DNA of 64,000 nt from UBA4744 sp963717135 (lineage in GTDB: Bacteria > Actinomycetota > Acidimicrobiia > Spongiisociales > UBA4744): positions 288,554 to 352,553 of the forward strand of contig CAVQVN010000002.1 in assembly GCA_963717135.1 (NCBI GenBank). Direction: 5' to 3'. The position numbers and the translations under genes are program-made. The notes below the pieces were generated by a model, which was given only the letters and a program-made list of their open reading frames with translations, searched no databases and was not told the origin of the DNA. Shown here one piece after another: positions 7,966 through 17,458 of this stretch. The first letter of the stretch is position 1. Every line of letters begins with the position of its first letter.

Positions 7966-8199
7966 CTAGGCGGAGGCTTGCCAGGGGTCGATCGGCCCCT
8001 CGGCCCATTGCTCGGTCGCCGCTTCGGAGGCTTCGACATCGGGGACCGGCACACTGCCCGGCGCCTCGGGATCCATCAAAGAGCCCACCATGTCGTACCA
8101 GAGGGAACCGGTAGCGCAATCCGCGCACAGGAAGACTCGCCGGCCGCGCGTGATGATCGCTGGCTTCTTCCTGCATCTGGTGCATTGGAAGGTAAACAC
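7966..8199 (-). CDS. Small zinc-ribbon protein
   Basis: 77 residues from GTG 8199, preferred because AAGGAG lies ten bases upstream. A start seven codons earlier (GTG 8220) is possible. A CTRC knuckle and a CADC knuckle are 18 residues apart, which should bind one zinc. The remainder is acidic and low in complexity. I assign no function. Confidence 0.6.
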   Translation of the reverse strand: MFTFQCTRCRKKPAIITRGRRVFLCADCATGSLWYDMVGSLMDPEAPGSVPVPDVEASEAATEQWAEGPIDPWQASA

Positions 8200-8351
8200 G
8201 GCTGTCGGGCTCCTTGGCACTTGCGCTTCTCAGTCGTTATCGGCTGCACCGTGGTGATTCTGAAACTCGATTTCTCCGGCCCGGTCAATGTTTGGTACAC
8301 GATCATCGACTCAACCGGGGTGCGATAAGATGGACGCGCTAGGGGGATACC

Positions 8352-8660
8352 ATCGCCGAATATGAAGCCCGTATTCAGAATCAGGGAGATCCGTCCTCGG
8401 GTCTGCCGATCCACATCCAGATCGAGAATCAGCGCATGCGGATATGGGCAGGGCCGAGCCGGCTGGGCTCCTGGCCGCTCGAGGAGGTCTCGGTCGAGCG
8501 ACTGACCCCGTTCCGGTTCCGCGTCACAGTCGACGGCGACCCGATGATCGTAACTCCGGACGATCCGACTGGGTTCGCCGCTACCACCGGCGCCTTTGTC
8601 GATGTGCGGCCGGCGCGATTCGGACTGGCCGACCGGATCCGGACCAGCCGCGAGGCTTAA
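8352..8660 (+). CDS. Hypothetical protein with probable ATC start
   Basis: The coding pattern starts well before the first ATG (8436), with AEYEARIQNQG and LPIHIQIENQR upstream in frame. There is no ATG, GTG or TTG between the upstream stop at 8340-8342 and 8436. ATC at 8352 lies four bases after a strong AGGGGGA ribosome-binding sequence, giving 102 residues. If only canonical starts are allowed, the protein is 74 residues from 8436. The sequence is beta-rich and of unknown function. Its end overlaps the VIT-family gene by four bases. Confidence 0.55.
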   Translation: MAEYEARIQNQGDPSSGLPIHIQIENQRMRIWAGPSRLGSWPLEEVSVERLTPFRFRVTVDGDPMIVTPDDPTGFAATTGAFVDVRPARFGLADRIRTSREA

Positions 8661-9385
8661 CCGACCAGCCGATCGAACAAGACCCCCACGCCGTAGGCCA
8701 AACCGCCGCCACCGGCGGCCACCAACAGGTTCTCGACGGCTGCCCGAAGCGGATCCCCCCTGGTGGCCCAGGTCTTGACGGCTCCCACCACCAACAAACC
8801 CAACACCGCGCCGATGGTTGCAATCCACAGTCCGGTCGAGGCGCTCGACACGAAGGCAAAGGGAATCACCGAGGGCATCGACCCCGCCAGGAATAATCCA
8901 CCCGACATCCACATCGCCCGGTAAGGGGATCGCCGTTCGGTCTCGACCACACCGAACTCGAGAGCCGTCATGACCTTCAGCAGAGCGTCATCGTCCTCCC
9001 CGAAATGGGAAACCACCTCGTCGCGCAGCGGACCATCCAAGCCTATGTCCTCCAACAAGTCGCTCAACTCGTGCAATTCAGCCTGGCGATAGTCGCGGAT
9101 ATGCTCCTTCTCGAGGGCAAGCTCTCCCTCGAAGACTTCTTCCTGGGTCTTGGTGGCGATGTACTCTCCGGATGCCATCGAGATGGCTCCGGCGATCGCG
9201 CCGGCCACTCCCGTCAGCAGGACGTTGCGGGTGGTCATACCACCGCCCACGACTCCGGCGACCAGCAGGAACATCGAGACAAGACCATCGTTGACACCGA
9301 GGATGATGTCGCGGAGGTACTGGCGGTTGCGTCCCAGATGCTGAGTGAAAGAAGGGCTGCTCTGGTACTCCGGTCTATTTGCCAT
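8657..9385 (-). CDS. VIT1/CCC1-family membrane transporter
   Basis: 242 residues. The first span region has the family signature DIILGVNDGLVSMFLLVAG and the second ASGEYIATKTQEE. A cytoplasmic Glu-rich helical metal-binding segment (residues ~75-115) follows, then three more spans. Relatives move Fe(II) or Mn(II) out of the cytosol. The final loop and last span are conventional. It is convergent with the gene at 8352. Confidence 0.88.
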   Translation of the reverse strand: MANRPEYQSSPSFTQHLGRNRQYLRDIILGVNDGLVSMFLLVAGVVGGGMTTRNVLLTGVAGAIAGAISMASGEYIATKTQEEVFEGELALEKEHIRDYRQAELHELSDLLEDIGLDGPLRDEVVSHFGEDDDALLKVMTALEFGVVETERRSPYRAMWMSGGLFLAGSMPSVIPFAFVSSASTGLWIATIGAVLGLLVVGAVKTWATRGDPLRAAVENLLVAAGGGGLAYGVGVLFDRLVG

Positions 9386-9464
9386 GATCGGTGATTGTAG
9401 GTAATCGGCAGCACGCCTGGGAAACGAGTGCGAAATCCACTTTGGGAACGGGTAGGTTTAGAGC

Positions 9465-11153
9465 GTGCGAGATGAGACCTTCCTGCTGTTGGGTGGAGCA
9501 GGCCTGGTAGGAACCCAGGTCGCTCGTCGGATCATCAGTGACCTCGAACCCCGCCGGGTGGTCATCGGCGACCTCGTCGAAGAGGGTTCCATCCGGGCGG
9601 TTGAAGATCTCCGCAGCCTGTTTCCCCACACCGCCACCGAGATCATCGGCGAATGGGGCGACGTGTTTCTGCGAGAGTCTTTCTCGCGCCGGCACCGGGA
9701 CGAACTATTGGAAGATCCGGACGCCCGCGAGGGTATCTTCTCTGATCTTCTCGGCCCGATCGATGCGGCCTATCAGCAATCCAGCCTGGCCCGTCTCATT
9801 CTTCAGCACCGCCCAAACGTGATTGTCGATTGCATCAACACCGCCACGGCCATCAGCTACCAGGACGTTTACACCACTTCCATCATCGCCAAACAGACCA
9901 TCTCGGAGGTTCCTCCCAACAACGATCCGGTCGAGTCGCGGAATAAGACCATCCATGATGTGGAAGCACTCATCCTCTCGCAAGCCGTGCCGCAATTGAT
10001 TCGACACGTATTGATCCTGAGCCGGGCGATGCACGAGGCCGGTACTCGCCTGTACCTCAAGGTGGGAACGACCGGAACGGGCGGCATGGGGCTCAATATC
10101 CCGTATACGCACAGCGAGGACCGTCCGTCCGCCAAGCTCATGACCAAGACTTCAGTTGCGTTTGCCCATACCGGATTGCTGTTCCTGTTGGCCCGCACTC
10201 ATGGCGAACCGGTGGTCAAAGAGGTCAAACCGGCGGCACTTATCGGTTTCTCGGCGGTTGAGTACCGGACGGTGCTGGAACGCGGCGAACCGCTGCACCT
10301 CTACGCAGCCCAGACGATCCCCGTCGATAGCCAAATCGAACTTCGGGTAGCGACCTCGAATTTCGAGCGCCGCGCCGACCTCCAGCTTCCGGTCGTCGAT
10401 ACCGGCGAAAACGGCGTGTTCACCAAAGGTGAGTTCGAGGCCATCACCTCAATCGGCCAGATGGAGTACGTAACTCCTGAAGAGGTGGCTCACACCTGCA
10501 TACAGGAAATCGTGGGCGGGAATACCGGTCGGGACGTCATCGGAGCGATCGACGGGTCATTGCTGGGCTCTTCCTATCGGGCCGGAATTCTGCGCTCCAG
10601 TGCGATGGACAACCTCGCCCGTCTCGAGGCGGAGACCGGAACGCACAGCGTTGCGCTCGGTCAGCTCGGACCACCGGAGCTATCCAAGTTGCTCTGGGAG
10701 GCCGAGCTGTTGAGGCTCGCCTACCGCACCCTCCCCCGGGTATTGGCTTCCACACCGTCGGAAATCTCCAACGCGCTCACCCGCATCCTTGAAGATCGAG
10801 TCGACCTGCGCGACACCATCACTTCATTGGGTCTTCCGATTCTCACGGCCGACGGCCGGAATCTGATTCGCGGGCCGTTTGTGCGAATCCCCGAAGTAGC
10901 GGGGGCCCGGAACGTGACGATAACCGAGCAGGATCGGGACGCCTGGGCTCGCAAAGGCTGGATCGACCTCCGCCCCGAGAGTCTCGCCGTTTGGCAGCAG
11001 CGCATCACTGCCATGCGGGAAGCGCGGGGCGGCCAGGCGTTGCGTGGATCGGCGGCCGCCAGCCAGGAGGCTTACGTTCAGGAAGAAATCCACATCGGTA
11101 CGGTGGCGGCCTGGATTCTGGCCAACGAACATGACGGCTTCCGGATCAAATAG
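9465..11153 (+). CDS. Large Rossmann-fold (SDR-like) protein, 562 residues
   Basis: The start is GTG 9465. The N-terminus is a nucleotide-binding beta-alpha-beta (LLLGGAGLVGTQVARRI) followed by VVIGDL, and residues ~120-135 read NVIVDCINTATAISYQD. This suggests an extended SDR or saccharopine-dehydrogenase-like fold. The C-terminal ~250 residues match nothing I recognise. A Gly-rich turn near residue 205 (VGTTGTGGMGLNIPYTH) may be part of the active site. It stands alone with 100 bp of spacer on each side. Confidence 0.65.
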   Translation: MRDETFLLLGGAGLVGTQVARRIISDLEPRRVVIGDLVEEGSIRAVEDLRSLFPHTATEIIGEWGDVFLRESFSRRHRDELLEDPDAREGIFSDLLGPIDAAYQQSSLARLILQHRPNVIVDCINTATAISYQDVYTTSIIAKQTISEVPPNNDPVESRNKTIHDVEALILSQAVPQLIRHVLILSRAMHEAGTRLYLKVGTTGTGGMGLNIPYTHSEDRPSAKLMTKTSVAFAHTGLLFLLARTHGEPVVKEVKPAALIGFSAVEYRTVLERGEPLHLYAAQTIPVDSQIELRVATSNFERRADLQLPVVDTGENGVFTKGEFEAITSIGQMEYVTPEEVAHTCIQEIVGGNTGRDVIGAIDGSLLGSSYRAGILRSSAMDNLARLEAETGTHSVALGQLGPPELSKLLWEAELLRLAYRTLPRVLASTPSEISNALTRILEDRVDLRDTITSLGLPILTADGRNLIRGPFVRIPEVAGARNVTITEQDRDAWARKGWIDLRPESLAVWQQRITAMREARGGQALRGSAAASQEAYVQEEIHIGTVAAWILANEHDGFRIK

Positions 11154-11262
11154 TTGCAGGTTGCTGGATCGGATATGCCTGGTCGTGACCGACCGGCGTG
11201 ACTTACCGGCTCGAGGGGCCCGGGTCGCTTCCTGATTAACGTGCACCGGGACGAAGGTACCT

Positions 11263-11547
11263 ATGGATACTGCCCCACCGGACAATCGCGCAGACCGACC
11301 CGCAGCGGAATCCGCGCGGGACGTCGCCAAGCTGGTGATCGAACACCCCATCCCTCTCTACGACCCGGCCTGGCTCAGACGGCTTCACAACCGCTGTCTG
11401 TGGGACGGAGGTACCCGGACCACCCGATCGGACTTCTGCAGCCCCCGGTGCGAGGAGCGCTATGGGGATTGGGAAAACCACACCACGCACGCCATTGTGG
11501 GACGCGAACCTCTCCAGACATTTTTCGAACAAGGACGGGAGATCTGA
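11263..11547 (+). CDS. Hypothetical protein, 94 residues, Cys-containing
   Basis: An acidic N-terminal half, then CLWDGG ... FCSPRCEERYGDWE, in which three cysteines could form an incomplete metal site. Its TGA at 11545 is followed after one base by the GTG of the thioesterase, so the two are likely co-transcribed. The family is not recognised. Confidence 0.55.
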   Translation: MDTAPPDNRADRPAAESARDVAKLVIEHPIPLYDPAWLRRLHNRCLWDGGTRTTRSDFCSPRCEERYGDWENHTTHAIVGREPLQTFFEQGREI

Positions 11548-11548
11548 A

Positions 11549-11932
11549 GTGACGAGCACGATCATGAGCGGAGCTCGCGGAACTCATGCGGCGCGAGTAT
11601 CAGAAGAGGACACTGCCATCCAAATGGGCAGCGGTGACGTCCCGGTCCTGGCCACACCGCGAGTAATCGCCTGGATGGAAGCGGCCGCGGTGGCGGCTTT
11701 GCACGGATTGCCGGTCGAGATGACCAGTGTCGGCATCCACGTTTCGGTGGATCACACGACCCCCACCCTGGTCGGCGCCGAGGTCCGCGCCGAAGCAGAA
11801 GTGAGGATGGTGGAAGGCAAGCGCATCGAGTTCGATGTGCGGGCTTTTGAGGGAGACGGCATCATCGCCGGGGGGACGCACACCCGAGTGGTCGTGGACC
11901 GCCAGCGGTTCCTGGCCAGAGCTCAAGGTTGA
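11549..11932 (+). CDS. Hotdog-fold thioesterase (FlK-like)
   Basis: 127 residues from GTG 11549 (ATG 11564 is also possible). The pattern MEAAAVAALHGLPVEMTSVGIHVSVDHTTPTLVGAEVRA is that of the FlK/acyl-CoA thioesterase hotdog group, with a central helix and a conserved HTTPT strand. It probably hydrolyses a short or unusual acyl-CoA. Its end overlaps the amidase gene tail-to-tail by ten bases. Confidence 0.75.
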   Translation: MTSTIMSGARGTHAARVSEEDTAIQMGSGDVPVLATPRVIAWMEAAAVAALHGLPVEMTSVGIHVSVDHTTPTLVGAEVRAEAEVRMVEGKRIEFDVRAFEGDGIIAGGTHTRVVVDRQRFLARAQG

Positions 11933-13155
11933 GCCGGGATTCGACAGGTGGGGCGAGCATCTCCGCTTCCGACCGGGGTCGTCCGCAGATAGGGCGTCGT
12001 GAAGCCCGAGCCGGGATCGTCGGAGGTCGCAAACCGGACCAAAGCCCGGTAGATGGCGTCCGCATAGGCCTGGCGGAATTCCGGAGTGGCGAGTAACGCC
12101 TCTTCCGGTTCGCTCGAGATGAAGCCACCTTCAGCGATCACCGACGGCACCAGCGCCCTGCGCAGTATGCCGTAGTAGTCGGTCTCGCCGTCTTCCTGGA
12201 GCCGGTACTTCGCTCCCGCGTCGAAATCACCCATCCAGGCAACTTCGAACGGGGCGAACGACCTTCGCATCTCTTCGATGAGCAGCCCGCCCAGCCGCCT
12301 CGAGTCGGGGTCTTTGAACATATAGAAGATTTCGCTACCGGGACCCTCGAACGGACCATCCGGAGAGGCGTTGTTGTGGATCGAGATAAGTGCATCGGCG
12401 CCGGCCCGGCCGGCCAGATTGGCCCGAAACAGCAGGCCGGCTTCGTAGTCGGCCCCGGCCGGTCCCTCAGTGCGGGTGACCCACACTCGCCCCACCGGCG
12501 GAATGTCCCGGCCCGGGTAGATGATTCCGGTTTCCCAATCGACCAAGTGGGATTCTTCCAGAATGTCTCTCGCCCGGCGGGCGATGTCGAGGTTGACCAC
12601 TTCCTCCCGGAGGCCGGTTGGCCCCAATGCCCCGTGATTGGGGCCGCCATGGCCGGGATCGAGCACCACGACAACCTCGCCAAAATCGGTTCCCGGCCCC
12701 AACTCCTTCGAACCCGCCGTGGGAGTGAACTCGAGATCCGAGGCGGTCGCCCACGCTTCGGTGTCGCACATAGTGCGCAACAAGAACCAGGTGCCCTCGC
12801 GGCCCTCGACGGCGAACACCAGGCCCTCATGGGCTCTAACGAAGGGGTTCTCCGACCGGTCGGCGTACAGCTCGGCACCGCCGGCGGCGATCACTGCCAC
12901 TCCGGTTTGTCCCACCGGTGGAACCTGACCGGCTTCCGGAGCTGCCGGATCGGGCCGTGGTTCGACCGGAACCTCCGGCGTTGCGGGCAGGGTGGTGGTC
13001 GTGGGCATTGCCGGGCTGGTGACGGTGGAGGCCACCGGGGCAGGTTGGAGAACCTCATCGACGGTGAGGGGTGGGAGTTCTGCAGCAGTAGTGCAGCCGA
13101 CCATGCCGAGAAGACACCAGGCGAGGATGGGTGTTACCGGTCTGCGTGTGGCCAT
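11923..13155 (-). CDS. N-acetylmuramoyl-L-alanine amidase lipoprotein (Amidase_3)
   Basis: 410 residues. A lipoprotein signal peptide with the box LGMVGC is followed by a Pro/Thr-rich linker and an SH3-like region (~residues 85-145). The zinc amidase catalytic domain follows, with VLDPGHGG (first His), REEVVNLDIA (Glu), SIHNNAS (second His) and SVIAEGGF (catalytic Glu). It should cleave the amide between MurNAc and the stem peptide outside the membrane. Cell-wall turnover or division is the likely role. Confidence 0.9.
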   Translation of the reverse strand: MATRRPVTPILAWCLLGMVGCTTAAELPPLTVDEVLQPAPVASTVTSPAMPTTTTLPATPEVPVEPRPDPAAPEAGQVPPVGQTGVAVIAAGGAELYADRSENPFVRAHEGLVFAVEGREGTWFLLRTMCDTEAWATASDLEFTPTAGSKELGPGTDFGEVVVVLDPGHGGPNHGALGPTGLREEVVNLDIARRARDILEESHLVDWETGIIYPGRDIPPVGRVWVTRTEGPAGADYEAGLLFRANLAGRAGADALISIHNNASPDGPFEGPGSEIFYMFKDPDSRRLGGLLIEEMRRSFAPFEVAWMGDFDAGAKYRLQEDGETDYYGILRRALVPSVIAEGGFISSEPEEALLATPEFRQAYADAIYRALVRFATSDDPGSGFTTPYLRTTPVGSGDARPTCRIPAQP

Positions 13156-13250
13156 CGTTCCTTCCGATTCATACTCATTCTGCCCGGGTTCGACTCCCGG
13201 AGGTTCCCGGCCCGTCCGGTAGTCTCCGTAGGGTCGTACCCGGAGGATTC

Positions 13251-14912
13251 GTGAAATTGATCGAATGCGTGCCCAACTTCAGTGAGGGACGCGACTCGTC
13301 CGTCATCAATGCGATCACTGCCGAGATCACGGCCGTCGAGGGAGCCGTGCTGCTCGACGTCGACCCGGGAGCGGCGACCAACCGCACCGTGGTCACCTTC
13401 GTGGGCTCCCCCGCCGCGGTCGAGGAGGCGGCCTTTCGGGCCATAAAGGCGGCCGCAACTCTGATCGACATGACCAGGCACCACGGTGAACACCCCCGGA
13501 TGGGATCCACCGATGTCTGTCCGTTCGTCCCCTTGCAGGACGTAACCTTGGAGGAGTGCGTAGACCTGGCCCGGCGCCTGGGGCAACGAGTCGGCGAGGA
13601 GCTCGGGATTCCCGTCTTTTTGTACGAGGCGGCCGCTACCCGGGAGGACCGTCGATCTCTAGCCGTCGTCCGCAAAGGTGAGTACGAAGGTCTCGCCGAT
13701 CGGACCGACCCACCAGACTTTGGCCCGGCGCACTTCAACGAGCGGAGTGGGGCCACGGCGATCGGAGCGCGCGAATTCCTCATCGCTTACAACATCAATC
13801 TCAACACGCGGGACCGCCGGCTCGCCGATCAGATCGCCGGAGTCCTGCGCGAAACCGGTCGTCCCCGAAGAGACAACGCCGGTCAGATCATCCGTGATAT
13901 CGACGGAACCGCCTTGCGGGAGCCGGGAGAGTTCAAGGAATTGCGCGGTGTCGGTTGGTACATAGAGGAGTATGGGAGGGCCCAGCTTTCGTTCAATCTG
14001 ACCAATTTCAACGTGACTTCGATCCACCAGGTTTTTGACGCGGCGTGCCGGGAGGCCGAGCTGCGCGGTTTGCGGGTGACCGGCAGCGAACTGGTCGGGC
14101 TGATCCCCCGGCAGGCGCTGTTGGCGGCCGGTGACCACTACCTGGCCAAGCAAGGGGCAACCACCGGAGTCCCGGAATCTGAGCGAATTCACGCCGCAGT
14201 GCTCTCCCTGGGCCTGGATGATCTCGGACCCTTTGATCCGAGGGCCAAGGTCATCGAATACCGGCATCAGGGATCTTCGGGCGGGCTGGTGGCGCGGACC
14301 GTCGGCGAATTCGTCGACGAATTATCGGCCGGCACACCGGCTCCCGGAGGGGGAAGTGTGGCCGCATTGTGCGGGGCATTGTCGGCCGGATTGTCCTCGA
14401 TGATCGCCGCGCTGACCTTCTCCAAGAAGGGCATGGAGGATTCTCGGGAACCGATGGAGGACCTCGGGCGGCGAGCCCAGAGCCTGAAGGCCTGGTTTCT
14501 GCATGCCGTCGACCGGGATACCGAGGCCTTCAACCAGGTGCTGGCCGCCGCGCGCCTCCCCAAGCAGACGCAGTCAGAGATCGTGGCACGTGCCGAAGCG
14601 TCGGAACTGGCCAATCAGCAAGCTACCCGGGTCCCGCTCGAAGTGCTCGAACGCACCGTTGAGGCCCTAGAGATGGTATTGACCGTTGCCCGGGACGGCA
14701 ATCCCAACGCCGTTACGGACGCCGGGGTAGCCGGTGCCTGTGCGCTGGCCGCCGCCGAAGGGGCGGCTCTCAACGTGCGAATCAACCTCGGTTCCCTCAC
14801 CGACGAGGGGTGGGCGGGCAACGCCGGAACTGCGGCGGAGGGTTTCCTCGAGCGCGGTCGGGCCCTGGCCGAGGCAATTCGAGTGACGGTGGATTCGGCC
14901 CTCGAAGCTTGA
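13251..14912 (+). CDS. ftcD: Bifunctional glutamate formiminotransferase / formiminotetrahydrofolate cyclodeaminase
   Basis: 553 residues from GTG 13251 (VKLIECVPNFSEG). Residues 1 to ~330 are the formiminotransferase, with the DVDPGAATNRTVVTF and HHGEHPRMGSTDV motifs that bind folate. Residues ~350-550 are the cyclodeaminase (FVDELSAGTPAPGGGSVAA). The fused form gives 5,10-methenyl-THF and ammonia from formimino-Glu in histidine breakdown. No hut genes are adjacent. The length matches the animal-type fusion. Confidence 0.93.
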   Translation: MKLIECVPNFSEGRDSSVINAITAEITAVEGAVLLDVDPGAATNRTVVTFVGSPAAVEEAAFRAIKAAATLIDMTRHHGEHPRMGSTDVCPFVPLQDVTLEECVDLARRLGQRVGEELGIPVFLYEAAATREDRRSLAVVRKGEYEGLADRTDPPDFGPAHFNERSGATAIGAREFLIAYNINLNTRDRRLADQIAGVLRETGRPRRDNAGQIIRDIDGTALREPGEFKELRGVGWYIEEYGRAQLSFNLTNFNVTSIHQVFDAACREAELRGLRVTGSELVGLIPRQALLAAGDHYLAKQGATTGVPESERIHAAVLSLGLDDLGPFDPRAKVIEYRHQGSSGGLVARTVGEFVDELSAGTPAPGGGSVAALCGALSAGLSSMIAALTFSKKGMEDSREPMEDLGRRAQSLKAWFLHAVDRDTEAFNQVLAAARLPKQTQSEIVARAEASELANQQATRVPLEVLERTVEALEMVLTVARDGNPNAVTDAGVAGACALAAAEGAALNVRINLGSLTDEGWAGNAGTAAEGFLERGRALAEAIRVTVDSALEA

Positions 14913-14931
14913 CGCCCGTGGCCAACGCCCA

Positions 14932-15516
14932 CTAGGGCGTGAGGTCGTGGCCGGTCTCCTCCTCGGCCAGCCTGGGAACGGATGCCTGCTCGGGGTATTT
15001 GCCGTGACCGTCGGCGAAGAAGCGACGCAACCCATCCATATCGAGGCTCACGTCGTCGCCGGGATGGAACGGCAAGCCGAATGTGACCAGTTTCTTCTGG
15101 TAGTTGATCTTGGCCGGGACGATGGCGACCCCGGCGGTACGGGCTATGTGATAAAAGCCGGATTTCCAATGATCCGAACGCCGGCGGGTCCCGGCCGGGG
15201 CAATCACCAGGATCAAGGAGGTAGCCGCAGCAAAAGCCGCCGCCATTTGTTCGACGACGCTCTCGCGGATCCCTCTGCGGATGGGGATACCGCCCAAACG
15301 GCGCATGATGAACCCGAAAGGACCTTTGAAAAGGCTGTCTTTGCCCATGAAGGAAGCCTTTACTCCAAACGAGGCCATCACCCCCACCATGACCACAAAA
15401 TCCCAATTGGTCGTGTGCGGGGCACCGATGGCAATCAGTTTGGGATCGGGTGGAAGATCACCTTCGATATTCCACCCGGTCAGGCGGATCCACCACAGCG
15501 CCAGACGATTGAGCAT
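14932..15516 (-). CDS. PlsC-like acyltransferase
   Basis: 194 residues. It has the HX4D motif in a variant form (HTTNWDF), the second block GGIPIRRG, and APAGTRRR in place of the common FPEGTRS. This shorter group is often annotated as 1-acylglycerol-3-phosphate acyltransferase and acts at the membrane in phospholipid or lipid-conjugate synthesis. The exact substrate is unknown. Confidence 0.82.
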   Translation of the reverse strand: MLNRLALWWIRLTGWNIEGDLPPDPKLIAIGAPHTTNWDFVVMVGVMASFGVKASFMGKDSLFKGPFGFIMRRLGGIPIRRGIRESVVEQMAAAFAAATSLILVIAPAGTRRRSDHWKSGFYHIARTAGVAIVPAKINYQKKLVTFGLPFHPGDDVSLDMDGLRRFFADGHGKYPEQASVPRLAEEETGHDLTP

Positions 15517-15552
15517 GCACCATTAGTGTCCCACATCAGAACAAAGGGCACA

Positions 15553-16017
15553 TCAGGTGTCACCGTTGAGAAGCTTCAGCAACCGATCCAGAAACGCCAC
15601 CTGAGCAGGATTCAGCTTGCGACGCGCCGCCCCGGTGGTGAACCATTCGACCCGATCGACTTCGGGGAAATCCTCTTCCCGGCCCGAACGGGGTGGCCAC
15701 TCCATCCGAAAGGTGTTGGAACGTTGCTCGGCCGGGTCGAAGTCGCCGGCACAAGCCCACGCATGCACCACCTTCCCGGACCGTAAGGTCACCGACCCCA
15801 ACGGCCGGGGATCACCGTCTGCGATGAGAGGTCCCACTTCTTCTTCGAATTCGCGCCGGGCGATCGCCGCCAGATCCTCACCTTGGTCCGTTTCACCTTT
15901 GGGAATGCTCCAAGCCCCGTCGTCTCGCTTTGCCCAAAACGGACCACCCGGATGGGCGAGCAAGACTTCAACGGTGCCGCCCACCCGACGATAAAGGAGG
16001 ATTCCGGCGCTGGTCAC
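15553..16017 (-). CDS. NUDIX hydrolase
   Basis: 154 residues. The Nudix box is complete (G-x5-E-x7-REFEEEVG, within GETDQGEDLAAIARREFEEEVG) near residues 41-62. SAGILLYRR and AKRDDGAWSIPKGE are typical of the diadenosine-polyphosphate/NTP-cleaning group with a substrate-binding Trp-Ser-Ile-Pro-Lys strand. The substrate is not determinable here. Confidence 0.9.
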   Translation of the reverse strand: MTSAGILLYRRVGGTVEVLLAHPGGPFWAKRDDGAWSIPKGETDQGEDLAAIARREFEEEVGPLIADGDPRPLGSVTLRSGKVVHAWACAGDFDPAEQRSNTFRMEWPPRSGREEDFPEVDRVEWFTTGAARRKLNPAQVAFLDRLLKLLNGDT

Positions 16018-16092
16018 GAGCAGACCCTACCGATCCCGGCCCAGGCGAACCACCTAGCATGTTTGACAATGCCGGTAGAGAGGATCTCGAAA

Positions 16093-17457
16093 ATGCGATC
16101 GGTCTATGCCATCTCGGGAGGTGTTTCCAAGTTTGCGAAGGCCCGGCCCGACAAAACCTTCCAGGCGGTCATCAAGGAGGCATACGACTATGCCATCGCC
16201 GACCTCGGGCTCGAGATGGCCGCCTTCACGGCCGCGGTGGACGGTTCGGTGGCTTCGTATTTCTCCGACCATTTCACCCGGCAGTTGATGGCGGGAATCA
16301 TGGCCCAGGACTACCTGGGTTTGCTGCCCAAACCGAGCCACCGGGTTGAAGGTGGCGGAGCAACTGGAGGCCTCTGCTTTCAGGAGGCCTGGAAGTCGGT
16401 GGCCTCCGGAGATATGGATGTCTGCGTCGCCTACGGATTCGAGACGATGAGCCACGTTGAGACCTGGAAGGGGAACGAATTCATCGCGCTGGCCTCCGAC
16501 GTGTCCTGGGACTACCCGGTAGGAGGCTTCTACTCGGGTTATTACGCCATGATGGTCACCCGGCATATGAAGGAATACGGAACGACCGTCGAACAGATGG
16601 CCCACGTTTCGGTCAAGAACCACCTCAACGCCTATCACAACCCTTATGCCCAGAAACGCAACCGGTATTCAGTCGAGGACGTGCGATCGTCGCCCATGGT
16701 TGCCTGGCCCCTCACCCGTCTCGACATCTGCGTGATGTCGGACGGGGCGGCCTCGGTGATCTTCGCCTCCGAAGAGGGGTTGGAGCGTCTCGAGAAGGCG
16801 GGCGCCTCGGTTCCCCGTCCGCTCGTCGAAGTGGCCGGTATCGGTCGTGGGACCGACGCCATGCGAATGTCGGATCGGCCTCACGTTGATTACGACACCT
16901 TCATGCACGACTACGCCACCGAACTCGAACGAGGCTCGGATGAGACCCGGGCCTACTACAAGAAACTGTGGGACCGGGGCACCCGCTACCCCGGCATCCA
17001 TTCGTTCCGGGCGGGGCGGGCCGCCGGGAACCTCGCCTACCGCCGGGCGGGGATCGTCGATCCGCTGGCCGATCTCGACTTCATCGAACTGCACGACGCC
17101 TATACATCCAGCGAAATCCAGACGTATGAGGATCTCGGCCTGTGCCGCTACGGGGAGGGTGGCCCGTTCGCGGCGTCTGGTAAGGCCTTCATGCCGGGCA
17201 TCGACTATGGCCTCGATTTGCCCGACGATCCTGTGCTTCCGGTCAACCCCTCCGGGGGCTTGATTGCCTGCGGCCATCCGGTCGGTGCAACCGGCTTGAT
17301 GCAGGGCGTGTTTGCCATCTGGCAGTTGCAGGGCACCATCGACAAGCACTTCGGCGATCCTACGCTCCAGGTTCCCGACGCCCGGCAGGGAGCAATCCAT
17401 TCCCACGCCGGGACGGGAACGTACGTCACGGTCAGCATTCTTCGGAAGGAGGACTGA
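16093..17457 (+). CDS. Thiolase-superfamily protein lacking the nucleophile Cys; possible aldolase with DUF35 partner
   Basis: 454 residues from ATG 16093, where GAGAGG lies nine bases upstream (ATG 16069 is also possible). It has thiolase folds with FIELHDAYTSSEIQTYEDLGLC and SGGLIACGHPVGATG near the C-terminus. At the place where SCP2-type thiolases read NNNC(A/S)TG, this protein reads EGGGATGG, so the nucleophilic Cys appears to be Gly. It is paired with a DUF35 protein one base downstream. Thiolase-like proteins without that Cys and with a DUF35 partner include the steroid side-chain aldolase Ltp2. An aldolase role is inferred. Confidence 0.72.
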   Translation: MRSVYAISGGVSKFAKARPDKTFQAVIKEAYDYAIADLGLEMAAFTAAVDGSVASYFSDHFTRQLMAGIMAQDYLGLLPKPSHRVEGGGATGGLCFQEAWKSVASGDMDVCVAYGFETMSHVETWKGNEFIALASDVSWDYPVGGFYSGYYAMMVTRHMKEYGTTVEQMAHVSVKNHLNAYHNPYAQKRNRYSVEDVRSSPMVAWPLTRLDICVMSDGAASVIFASEEGLERLEKAGASVPRPLVEVAGIGRGTDAMRMSDRPHVDYDTFMHDYATELERGSDETRAYYKKLWDRGTRYPGIHSFRAGRAAGNLAYRRAGIVDPLADLDFIELHDAYTSSEIQTYEDLGLCRYGEGGPFAASGKAFMPGIDYGLDLPDDPVLPVNPSGGLIACGHPVGATGLMQGVFAIWQLQGTIDKHFGDPTLQVPDARQGAIHSHAGTGTYVTVSILRKED

Positions 17458-17458
17458 C

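Noticed and set aside
14615..15406. 263-residue minus-strand frame overlapping ftcD and the acyltransferase gene
   Set aside because: It is Arg-rich shadow sequence in another frame of two recognised genes.
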